A stretch of 8,789 bases of DNA from Oribacterium sp. UBA5894 (GTDB taxonomy: Bacteria; Bacillota; Clostridia; Lachnospirales; Lachnospiraceae), in NCBI GenBank assembly GCA_002431355.1, contig DJEQ01000089.1:1320-10108 (forward strand), in the 5' to 3' direction. Each line of letters opens with the position of its first letter. The first letter of the stretch is position 1. Below are positions 1 to 6,277 of the stretch, one piece after another. The position numbers were made by a program, and so were the translations under genes. The notes under the pieces are model-generated. The model ran no database searches and was not told the origin of the DNA. It saw only the letters and a list, made by a program, of their open reading frames with translations.

Positions 1-233
1 TCGAGCATCTCCTCCTCTGAAATCCAGTGGAGATCATCGACAAATTTCTTCTTGAGGAGCGAGACGATGACATAGCCGCCCCCGAAGGTGAAGGCACTGA
101 GATACAGCGTCTCGAAAAAAAGCTTCCGGAGACGGGCTCCGGAAGAAAGGGAGACCACCGCGCCGCCGGACAGGGTGGCAGACGATGTGGATTTCTCCTT
201 TTCTTGTGTATGTGTGTTGTGTGCAGGCTTCAT
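1..233 (-). CDS. Chromate transporter (ChrA) family protein, N-terminal fragment cut by the window edge
   Basis: A minus-strand frame opens at ATG 233 and stays open to the left edge, giving 77 codons of a longer gene. The first 35 or so residues are hydrophilic and rich in Ser/Thr/Lys. They are followed by LFFETLYLSAFTFGGGYVIV and then a stretch ending WISEEEML. The FTFGGGY signature in the first membrane helix followed by W-[IL]-[ST]-EEE is typical of the N-terminus of Chromate_transp (PF02417) proteins, integral membrane anion carriers. Members are known as CrO4 exporters, but many clostridial ones have no tested substrate. GAGG lies 9-12 bases upstream of the ATG and an extended -10 promoter lies further up. 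Clostridial ChrA proteins are often short and encoded as pairs; whether a partner follows cannot be seen. The ATG-started frame at 34-276 is a different frame and is not the gene. The family call is fairly firm; the substrate is unknown. Confidence 0.82.
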   Translation of the reverse strand, partial: MKPAHNTHTQEKEKSTSSATLSGGAVVSLSSGARLRKLFFETLYLSAFTFGGGYVIVSLLKKKFVDDLHWISEEEML

Positions 234-266
234 GTGTATCGTCCTCGCTTACGGTTTTATGACCAC

Positions 267-275
267 AGTATAGCA
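267..275 (-). promoter_or_regulatory. Extended -10 promoter for the chrA-like gene
   Basis: Read on the minus strand this is TGC-TATACT, an extended -10 element. No convincing -35 box sits 16-18 bases upstream; TTGATT is present but about 21 bases away. Transcription would start near 260, giving a leader of about 27 bases before the ATG at 233. The identical nine bases occur upstream of the histidine phosphatase gene at 8696-8704. Confidence 0.6.
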
Positions 276-300
276 CAATTAACAGAGCTGCTTAATCAAT

Positions 301-336
301 CAGAAAAAGAAGAGCTGACGCAGGTTCGCGCCAGCT
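301..336 (-). terminator. Intrinsic terminator of the tetR / sensor / BMP unit
   Basis: On the minus strand, 7 bases past the BMP stop codon, AGCTGGCGC (336-328) pairs with GCGTCAGCT (321-313) over a 6-base loop. This gives nine pairs including one G-U. A U-rich run follows (complement of 301-312, CTTCTTTTTCTG). It is a well-formed Rho-independent terminator and separates this unit from the chrA promoter just downstream. Confidence 0.75.
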
Positions 337-343
337 TCCGGAA

Positions 344-1543
344 TTATCCCTCCATCTCCTCTACGCTGATCACGTCGTCCAGAACGTAGTGGAAGGTCGG
401 TGCGGAGGAGTGTTCATTTTCGATGTACGGGGTACGGAGGTCAATGTGGTCGGTCGGATCGAAGACGCTCGTGCCGGTGAAGGGACCGGAAAACACCGAT
501 AACGTGCCCTTTTTCAGCTGGTCCACGGTTTCGGCGACCTTCGCATCCGTGTCCTCTGGAACGATGGCCTCATTGATATCGAGGATGCGCACCCAGCCCT
601 TCTCGAGCCCGGCGGTGGCATCCTGCCCGTAGGTGCGGCCGTCAATGCAGTCCTCGATGCGCTTCCCATGGAGGAGGGCAGCGATCGACTGCTCAAAATA
701 ATAGCTGTAGTCCACGGAACAGCTCACGAGGGAGCGGGTCGGGGCAATGCTGGTCATACTCTGGTTATAGCCGACATGATAGACCGGGATGGAGCGCGTC
801 GTTTTTTCGCAGATGGTGGCCGGGCCTATGGTGTCCGAGTGCTGTGAGATCACGACGCAGTCTTCGTCCATGAGCTCCTTTGCACACTGCTTTTCACGGG
901 AGTAGCTCGACCAGGTATTTGTGTATTTCACCAGCATGGTTGCTTCTGGAACGATGGACTGCACGCCGAGATAGAAGGCGGTGTAGCCGGAAATCACCTC
1001 TGCATATGGGAAGGCCGCGACGTAGCCGATTTTCGCCTGTGCCGTGGTGATGATCCCGTCGGAGATCATTTCCCGGAGCTTTAAACCGGCCACCTGACCA
1101 CAGACATAGCGCCCCTGGTAGATATCACCATAGCAGTTATGGTAGTTTGTGAGCACCGGCGCGGTGTTGGCATTGTCCCCGGTCGGGACGCAGAACTCGA
1201 CCTCTGGGTGCTGCTCAGCCATGGCCTTTACCGCGGGACCGTAGCCATAGCTGGCCGCGATGATGTAATCGCAGCCCTCCGCGATGAGATTCTGAAGCGG
1301 CGCGTCAATCTCGCCCTCCGAGACATTGTACGCCGTCAGGCACTCAATCTGATCACCGTAGACCTCCTGTACATGATCCCGGGCCTTGATGAAATTGTCC
1401 GTATACGGCGTCGCCTCATCACCAACGAAGATGAAGCCGACCTTCAGATGTCGAAGCTCCTTTTTCATTGTCAGATGAAGTGAAAAGGCGCAGAGCAGTA
1501 CGGCGAGACAGGTGGCCAGACAAAAGGCATAGGCTTTTTTCAT
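344..1543 (-). CDS. BMP-family solute-binding protein (PF02608 type)
   Basis: A 399-residue protein of the BMP/Med family, periplasmic-binding-type proteins that usually feed ABC importers of nucleosides and related solutes. Residues 1-25 (KK then a hydrophobic stretch) are a signal peptide or membrane anchor. The mature domain opens at residue 34 with KVGFIFVGD, the usual BMP first strand. Later landmarks are IIAASYGYGPAV, KIGYVAAFPYAEVISGY, GYNQSM (258-263) followed by the TRSLVSCSVDYSYYFEQ stretch, and LSVFSGPF near the end, all at family-like positions. None of Cys8, Cys12 or Cys18 sits in a good lipobox, unlike the lipoproteins usual in Gram-positive relatives. The ATG overlaps the TGA of the upstream sensor gene by 4 bases, and AGGAGG lies 7 bases upstream inside that gene. 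No ABC ATPase or permease follows; a terminator does. I infer it presents a ligand to the coupled sensor, but it could serve a transporter encoded elsewhere. Confidence 0.85.
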   Translation of the reverse strand: MKKAYAFCLATCLAVLLCAFSLHLTMKKELRHLKVGFIFVGDEATPYTDNFIKARDHVQEVYGDQIECLTAYNVSEGEIDAPLQNLIAEGCDYIIAASYGYGPAVKAMAEQHPEVEFCVPTGDNANTAPVLTNYHNCYGDIYQGRYVCGQVAGLKLREMISDGIITTAQAKIGYVAAFPYAEVISGYTAFYLGVQSIVPEATMLVKYTNTWSSYSREKQCAKELMDEDCVVISQHSDTIGPATICEKTTRSIPVYHVGYNQSMTSIAPTRSLVSCSVDYSYYFEQSIAALLHGKRIEDCIDGRTYGQDATAGLEKGWVRILDINEAIVPEDTDAKVAETVDQLKKGTLSVFSGPFTGTSVFDPTDHIDLRTPYIENEHSSAPTFHYVLDDVISVEEMEG

Positions 1544-4500
1544 GCGTGCACCTCCTTTTCGTGGGATGGCGTGGCATCCGAAGGATCCGCTGGGGGCTGT
1601 TTCGTGGCCACGGGTGCCTCGGCAGCTGCAGCGGAGGACCCCTTCGATGCCGCGTACAGGCTCTCCACATCGATCTCTCCATCTTCAATCAGAGAGAGCA
1701 GGATGTCGGTGAGCTTCGGGTCAAACTGCGTGCCACGGCAGCGGCGAAGCTCCGCGAGCACCACATCAAAATCCAGCTGCTTTCGATAGACGCGATTCGC
1801 GGTCATGGCATCGAAGGCATCCGCGATGCCGATGATCCGGGCGTCGAGTGGAATCTCCTCCCCCTTCAGGCCATGACAGTAGCCCTTCCCGTCGTAGCGC
1901 TCATGATGATAGAGCGCGCCGACGCTGGCATTCTTAATCAAGGTAAAATCCTTCAGAATCTCGCCACCTCGCAGCACATGCGTCTTCATGATGGCATACT
2001 CCTCGTCGGTCAGCCTTCCAGGCTTATTTAAAATCGCATCCGGGATGCCGATTTTTCCAATATCGTGGAGCAGCGCGATCTTTCGAAGCTCCTCACAGCG
2101 CTCCGCCGAGTAGCCGAGCCGACGTGCAATCGCCACCGCGTATTCTGAGACGCGGAAGGAGTGCTGACTCGTGTTACTGTCCTTCGCATCCACCGCATGT
2201 GCGATGGAAAGAATCGTTTCATCGCTCATCTGGAGCTGCTTTTTCGCGTATTCGAGCTCGAGCTTCTGCTTCAGCAGCATCTGCTGGATATGCGTCCGCG
2301 TAAAGAACCAGGTGAGCCACATGAGCACGAGCGCCCCGATCAGATAAAGATAGAGCTTAAACCACCAGTGCTGGTACAGCTCTCCTTCCTTCGTGATCGT
2401 ATATTTACTCGACTCAATGACACTGTCCTGGAGATCATCGAGAATGGACAGCTCGAACACATAGCTTCCCTGCTTCAGATTCGTATAGGTCAGTGGCAGG
2501 AGCTCACTGAGCCGGCATACCAGCGGACTCGGATCATAGCCATGGAGCTGTACACGAACGAAAGGATCATTGAGCGAATAGTTGAGTACCTCCGGCGCGA
2601 AGGTAATCTGGCGGCTTTCCGCGGATAAGGCCAATGCATCCACTCGGTCAATCTCCATGGCTTTTCCGTCGACCATGACGGTATTCATCAGCATACGGTA
2701 GGAGGTGGTGGAGAGATCATAGGTCGACATATCCACCGTGACGACGCCAGTGCCGCAGCAGAGATACAGGGTATCGCCCTCCTGACACATCCATGCATTG
2801 GCGACGAGCGCATCGCGGAAGCCGCGCTTCGTATTGATCAGAGGATAATCCGTCCGCTCATTCTGAAGGAGATTCTGCACGGTCGCGATATAGATACCGG
2901 CACTGCTGAGAATCCAGCAGCTGCCATCCGGGCGAATCACCAGGTCGTAGTTATTGCTGTATGGGAAACGGTCGAGGTTCCGGATTTCCCCATCCTTCGT
3001 GATATAGGACAGCCCGTTACTGCTCACGACGAAGAATCCACCTTCGATCGGATCCTCCACCATGCGAAGGATCACATCCGAGGAGAGCCCCTCCGCCTTC
3101 GTGAGCCGTGTCATCGTTCCATCCAGACCGATTCGTGTAATGCCACCGCCATCAGAGCCGATGTAGAGGGCATCCTGATACTCGAGAAGGCAGAGGGATT
3201 TCTCTGTGCTCAGTCCATTTCTGGCATCGAAGGCGGCGACCATGCAGCTGCCAGAGGATGCAGCGTCGTCCGCGGGATGTTTTACGGTTCCTGTGGCGGA
3301 GGTCGCCGTGGCAGCGGTTGCGGGTGTTCTCCCCGTACCCTCGGCAGGCGCTTGCCCGGCTGGTGCTGTATTTTCCAGCACGGCGACGCCATAATCACCA
3401 GCCACGGCCATCCGCCCATTGGAAAGCTCAAGCAGATGCCGGAAGCGCATGCCCGGCAGGCCGTCTGCCTCGGTGAACTGACGGATCGCGTAGCTTCCAT
3501 CGGCATTCCGGCCGACCCTATAGACGCCCCGCTCGGTGGCTGCGATCCACAGCGCATCGTAACGGTCCACCCGGAGGCAGCGAATGCGTACACCGTCGAG
3601 CAGCGACGTCAGTTCATCTTCCACGAGAGCACCGTCGGTAAGCTGGAGAAGGCCCGCATCCGTACCGGCGAGGAGTCGTCCCTGCCAGTGCACGGTGGTA
3701 TTGACGACCTCGCTTCGTCCAATGTGGGAAAAGAGCTCATCAAATGGAGAGGGCGACAGCTCCAGCAGACCGAGACGGGAGGAGCTGAACCAGAGGTCGC
3801 CCTGGTAGTCGATCAGCATATGATCGATGGAGCTGGTGAAATCTCCGGTATCGATCTTCTGAAGCGTTCCATCCGCGGACAGCGCAGCAACGCCACTGTC
3901 GCTCAGGACGAAAAAGTCATGATTCTCCGTTTCATAAAAGGCATTGATGGACTCCAGTCCGTTCAGTTGATAGCTTGAAAGTGCCCGTCCAGCGCTGTAG
4001 CTGTAGAGCTCACTTCCCGTCGTACCAAGCAGGAGTCGGCCATCGCTCAGGAACTGAGCCACCTTGATATGCGGGAGCTGCTGAAGTGCCGATGGGAGCG
4101 GCACGGCTTCTCCATGCTTTAAAAGGAAGAGCTCCCCCCGCTCGGTAATGGCGATGACCTGTCCGGACGCGTCGGCGGAAAGGGAAATGACGTTCTTTAT
4201 GTCTGAAAAGCAGGTGACGACCTTGACCCCACTCTGCAGGCGCACAATGGCGAGCCCCTGGCTCGTCCCGATGTAGTAGTTTCCATCCGTATCACAGACG
4301 ATGCTCTTTACCACATTGGACGGAAGTCCAGAGGATGTGTCGACCACATTGATGGGCTGCTCGTTGATAAAGATCGTGACGCCACCATCGTTGGTCCCGA
4401 CGAAAAGGCGCCCCTCCTCATCGACATAGAGGCAGTTGACGGCTTTTACAGAAGGAATATCCTGCAGGCAGGTGAATTTCTCGCCGTCGTACTTGTAAAG

Positions 4501-5358
4501 ACCCGCATAGGTTCCGATAAAGAGACGGCCATCCTTGGTCTGGGCGAGATCATTGGCCTCCCCTGGCAGGAGGCCGGCATCACGCTGATAGACGGTCTGG
4601 ATGTAGCGGCTGTAGGGGCTTTCGGCAGCGCTTGCCCTGATCGGAAGAAGCGCTGGTGTCAGCAGAAACAGAAGGAGCCCGCAGGAGAGGAGCGCTCGAT
4701 GCGAATGAGGCTGATGCTGCTTCTCGGCAGAGACGTGAGTAAAGCTGGAATCCTCTGCATGCGTGTCTGTTTGAGCGGATGAAGGGTGCTGCATTCGATG
4801 CGTTTCAGCACGGAGCAGGCGATGCATTTTCACAAGAAGAAAAACGATTTCTGCGGTGAGAAGCTTATCGAGAAATTCCACGCAGAACTGGCCGAGAATA
4901 TAGGACAGGAAGCGCGGGAGGCCGAGGTCCATTGCGAAGAGCATGACCTGGTCGCCCCAGAGGTTCCCGGTTTTCCCTTCATAAAGAAGTGTGTTGATGA
5001 TGACGGCGATGGCCGTCGAAAAGATGGCGAGGCCCATGCCGAGGGTCATGGTGGAAAATTCTGTATCGAAGACGTGCTTTTTGGAAAGGCAGCCGACGAG
5101 CACGCCAAGCAGCGCGCCGACAATGCAGTACACGGACTGCTGATCGACGAAAATGCCATAAAGGAGGTTATTCGTGAAGCCGACGAAGGCTCCGCATACG
5201 GGACCGGCGGCGTACGCGAGGAGAAAGGTACCGAGTGAATCCAGCCAGACCGGCAGCGAGAGGGTATCCGCGAGCACGCGCCCGCCGACATTGAGCAAAA
5301 GGGCAAACAGCGTGAGGGGAATGATGAACGGCGGAGAATTCTTTACGCGTGGTTTCAT
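1540..5358 (-). CDS. Multidomain membrane sensor: ECF S-component-like domain, beta-propeller, Y_Y_Y, HD-GYP phosphodiesterase
   Basis: A 1272-residue protein. Residues about 10-180 hold several hydrophobic helices; LPVWLDSLGTFLLAYAAGP and GAFVGFTNNLLYGIF resemble ECF-transporter S components. A His-rich polar linker (about 181-220) leads to a second hydrophobic segment (222-239) ending ASA-A, like a signal or anchor sequence. From about 262 to 880 come many Reg_prop-like blades, for example GRLFIGTYAGLYKY and GDLWFSSSRLGLLEL, broken by an Ala/Thr/Pro-rich insert at about 658-704. A Y_Y_Y-type domain (about 905-970, with TYTNL ending near 960), a membrane helix (about 999-1023), a coiled coil and an HD-GYP domain (about 1052-1225) follow. 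HD-GYP residues H1066, H1098-D1099, K1102, H1127, H1151-H1152 and D1180 are present, but GYP reads GYC (1159-1161). The predicted activity is cytoplasmic hydrolysis of cyclic di-GMP under control of an outer propeller. The start overlaps the tetR stop (ATGA), with AAGGA 5 bases upstream. Confidence 0.85.
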   Translation of the reverse strand: MKPRVKNSPPFIIPLTLFALLLNVGGRVLADTLSLPVWLDSLGTFLLAYAAGPVCGAFVGFTNNLLYGIFVDQQSVYCIVGALLGVLVGCLSKKHVFDTEFSTMTLGMGLAIFSTAIAVIINTLLYEGKTGNLWGDQVMLFAMDLGLPRFLSYILGQFCVEFLDKLLTAEIVFLLVKMHRLLRAETHRMQHPSSAQTDTHAEDSSFTHVSAEKQHQPHSHRALLSCGLLLFLLTPALLPIRASAAESPYSRYIQTVYQRDAGLLPGEANDLAQTKDGRLFIGTYAGLYKYDGEKFTCLQDIPSVKAVNCLYVDEEGRLFVGTNDGGVTIFINEQPINVVDTSSGLPSNVVKSIVCDTDGNYYIGTSQGLAIVRLQSGVKVVTCFSDIKNVISLSADASGQVIAITERGELFLLKHGEAVPLPSALQQLPHIKVAQFLSDGRLLLGTTGSELYSYSAGRALSSYQLNGLESINAFYETENHDFFVLSDSGVAALSADGTLQKIDTGDFTSSIDHMLIDYQGDLWFSSSRLGLLELSPSPFDELFSHIGRSEVVNTTVHWQGRLLAGTDAGLLQLTDGALVEDELTSLLDGVRIRCLRVDRYDALWIAATERGVYRVGRNADGSYAIRQFTEADGLPGMRFRHLLELSNGRMAVAGDYGVAVLENTAPAGQAPAEGTGRTPATAATATSATGTVKHPADDAASSGSCMVAAFDARNGLSTEKSLCLLEYQDALYIGSDGGGITRIGLDGTMTRLTKAEGLSSDVILRMVEDPIEGGFFVVSSNGLSYITKDGEIRNLDRFPYSNNYDLVIRPDGSCWILSSAGIYIATVQNLLQNERTDYPLINTKRGFRDALVANAWMCQEGDTLYLCCGTGVVTVDMSTYDLSTTSYRMLMNTVMVDGKAMEIDRVDALALSAESRQITFAPEVLNYSLNDPFVRVQLHGYDPSPLVCRLSELLPLTYTNLKQGSYVFELSILDDLQDSVIESSKYTITKEGELYQHWWFKLYLYLIGALVLMWLTWFFTRTHIQQMLLKQKLELEYAKKQLQMSDETILSIAHAVDAKDSNTSQHSFRVSEYAVAIARRLGYSAERCEELRKIALLHDIGKIGIPDAILNKPGRLTDEEYAIMKTHVLRGGEILKDFTLIKNASVGALYHHERYDGKGYCHGLKGEEIPLDARIIGIADAFDAMTANRVYRKQLDFDVVLAELRRCRGTQFDPKLTDILLSLIEDGEIDVESLYAASKGSSAAAAEAPVATKQPPADPSDATPSHEKEVHA
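1551..1556 (-). promoter_or_regulatory. Ribosome binding site of the BMP gene, inside the sensor gene
   Basis: A perfect AGGAGG on the minus strand lies 7 bases before the BMP ATG. It forms part of the Lys-Glu-Val codons near the C-terminus of the upstream protein, so translation of the two genes is likely coupled. It also fixes 1543 as the start. Confidence 0.8.
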
Positions 5359-5981
5359 GGCGTTCCTTTCGTTGCATAGTCGAGGAGCATCTTCCGGATT
5401 TGAAGAAGCTCTGGAAGATAGTCTGTGGATGGATTCGCGCCCCAGATGAAGCCACTCGCATAGTAGGTGCAGGAGGACATCATGACGTGCACGGTTGTCC
5501 GCATGAAGACGTCGAAGGGAAGATCCGTGCGGAACGTATGATCCTCTTTCGCCTTTTCATACATTTTATAGAAGCGCTGATCGCCGGACTGCAGCGAGCG
5601 ACGGAAATCGGAGAGCTGTGCACTGTCGACGCCGGCATGACTCACGAAATGATTGAAGTTATCATTGAACTGCAGCAGATCCTTATGATGCGTATAGAGG
5701 TCGAGGAGCATGTCGAGCGTGAAAATAAACCGATCGATGGCCGGGATCTCGTCCACGGAGCTGATCGGTCGCACGGCATCGATCGCATCGAAATATTCCT
5801 TCCATTTGGCGGCATTAACTGCGATCACGAGGTCGAGCTTCGTCGGATAGTGGCGAAAGATCGTGGCGCGGCCGACTCCGGCCTCCTTCGCGATCATGCT
5901 GAATTGCGTCGGTTCGATCTTTTCACGAACAAATACCGTAAAGGCGGCATCTAAGATTCTTTTTTTCTCCACTTCGCGCAT
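5355..5981 (-). CDS. TetR/AcrR-family transcriptional regulator
   Basis: A 208-residue regulator starting MREVEKKRIL. The N-terminal DNA-binding domain is clear: ILDAAFTVF (helix 1), FSMIAKEAGVGRATIFRHY (about residues 27-45, helix-turn-helix) and PTKLDLV. The rest is a variable, mostly helical ligand-binding domain that I cannot assign to a ligand. A longer frame starts at 6014, but the ATG at 5981 has GGAGG at an ideal 6-base spacing, while the upstream ATG has AGGAG 16 bases away, so 5981 is preferred. Its TGA overlaps the ATG of the large sensor gene. As first gene of the unit, with a palindrome at its own predicted transcription start, it is probably an autorepressor of the three-gene unit. 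It might also act on the divergent hydrogenase gene. Confidence 0.9.
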   Translation of the reverse strand: MREVEKKRILDAAFTVFVREKIEPTQFSMIAKEAGVGRATIFRHYPTKLDLVIAVNAAKWKEYFDAIDAVRPISSVDEIPAIDRFIFTLDMLLDLYTHHKDLLQFNDNFNHFVSHAGVDSAQLSDFRRSLQSGDQRFYKMYEKAKEDHTFRTDLPFDVFMRTTVHVMMSSCTYYASGFIWGANPSTDYLPELLQIRKMLLDYATKGTP

Positions 5982-5987
5982 CGCGTA

Positions 5988-5992
5988 CCTCC
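5988..5992 (-). promoter_or_regulatory. Ribosome binding site deciding the tetR start
   Basis: GGAGG on the minus strand, 6 bases before ATG 5981. It lies inside the alternative longer reading frame starting at 6014 and argues for the shorter protein. Confidence 0.7.
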
Positions 5993-6058
5993 ATGAGGGA
6001 AGACAAGCCGACATTTTCTGAGCTGAGAGGCTCCTGAACGCATCGGACGTTTCTATAA

Positions 6059-6077
6059 TTGATACTTACAGTCTTAA
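6059..6077. promoter_or_regulatory. Candidate TetR operator (imperfect 19-bp palindrome)
   Basis: TTGATACTTACAGTCTTAA is an inverted repeat in which 6 of 9 pairs match, with core ACT-N3-AGT and TT/AA ends. It starts at the downstream edge of the predicted tetR -10 box and covers the predicted transcription start near 6070, where an autorepressor would be expected to bind. The binding protein is inferred from position only. Confidence 0.4.
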
Positions 6078-6085
6078 TGATACCA
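6077..6085 (-). promoter_or_regulatory. Predicted promoter of the tetR / sensor / BMP unit
   Basis: The minus strand reads TGG-TATCAT, an extended -10 element, with no good -35 box. The start would be near 6070, leaving a leader of about 90 bases. CATGGTAT is shared with the hydrogenase promoter and with the element at 8754-8761. Confidence 0.45.
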
Positions 6086-6174
6086 TGCGTCTCGTTCCTC
6101 GTGTATAAAAATATTTGCGCGTGTTTCATGAAAAGTACAAGCAAATTTTATAGTTCTATATATAATGATAAAAC

Positions 6175-6187
6175 GAATTGTTAATTC
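6175..6187. promoter_or_regulatory. Perfect short inverted repeat upstream of the hydrogenase promoter
   Basis: GAATT-GTT-AATTC, with 5-base arms and a 3-base centre, about 55-65 bases upstream of the predicted hydrogenase start. It could be a regulator site. The region is AT-rich, so chance is possible. A TATAAT at 6161-6166 just upstream could be a second -10 box but has no -35 partner. Confidence 0.3.
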
Positions 6188-6196
6188 TGTGTCAGG

Positions 6197-6232
6197 TTGA
6201 CAATGTTCAAGCTTTTCCGCACATGGTATACT
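6197..6232 (+). promoter_or_regulatory. Hydrogenase promoter with FNR/CRP-like palindrome
   Basis: TGG-TATACT at 6224-6232 is an extended -10 element, giving a start near 6239 and a leader of about 38 bases. The TTGACA at 6197 is 24 bases from the -10, too far to be its -35. It is instead the left half of TTGAC-AATG-TTCAA (6197-6210), which resembles the FNR/CRP-family consensus TTGAT-N4-ATCAA and is centred about 35 bases before the start. GTTGACA (6196-6202) is also repeated inverted as TGTCAAC at 6241-6247, so the -10 lies between matching 7-base arms. Which pairing matters is unknown. Confidence 0.55.
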
Positions 6233-6277
6233 TAGCTGTGTGTCAACATTAATATATTTTTTTCAGGAGGAAAATAT

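Noticed and set aside
34..276. Minus-strand open frame of 80 codons overlapping the ChrA-like gene
   Set aside because: It is a different frame from the one encoding the FTFGGGY motif, begins upstream of the predicted transcription start and has no recognisable content.
27..389. Plus-strand open frame of 120 codons near the left edge
   Set aside because: It lies antisense to the ChrA-like gene and then crosses that gene's promoter and the operon terminator; the product has no family features.
3277..3978. Plus-strand open frame of 233 codons within the sensor gene
   Set aside because: It is antisense to the propeller coding region, whose frame is uninterrupted for 1272 codons with clear repeats.
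5349..5954. Plus-strand open frame of 201 codons opposite tetR
   Set aside because: The TetR frame contains a textbook helix-turn-helix; the opposite frame has no ribosome site or domain.
5982..6014. Longer tetR start giving 11 more residues
   Set aside because: The ribosome site for the inner ATG is at ideal spacing, and the added residues (MSACLPSWRYA) do not resemble a TetR N-terminus.
6124..6133. TTTCATGAAA palindrome in the divergent intergenic region
   Set aside because: It is a 10-base palindrome in AT-rich DNA away from either predicted start; chance is a sufficient explanation.
6178..6195. Rex operator upstream of the hydrogenase
   Set aside because: Only the left half TTGTTAA matches the consensus; the right half matches 3 of 7 positions.
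6197..6202. TTGACA as the -35 box of the hydrogenase promoter
   Set aside because: It is 24 bases from the TATACT box, far beyond workable spacing; it fits better as half of a regulator palindrome.
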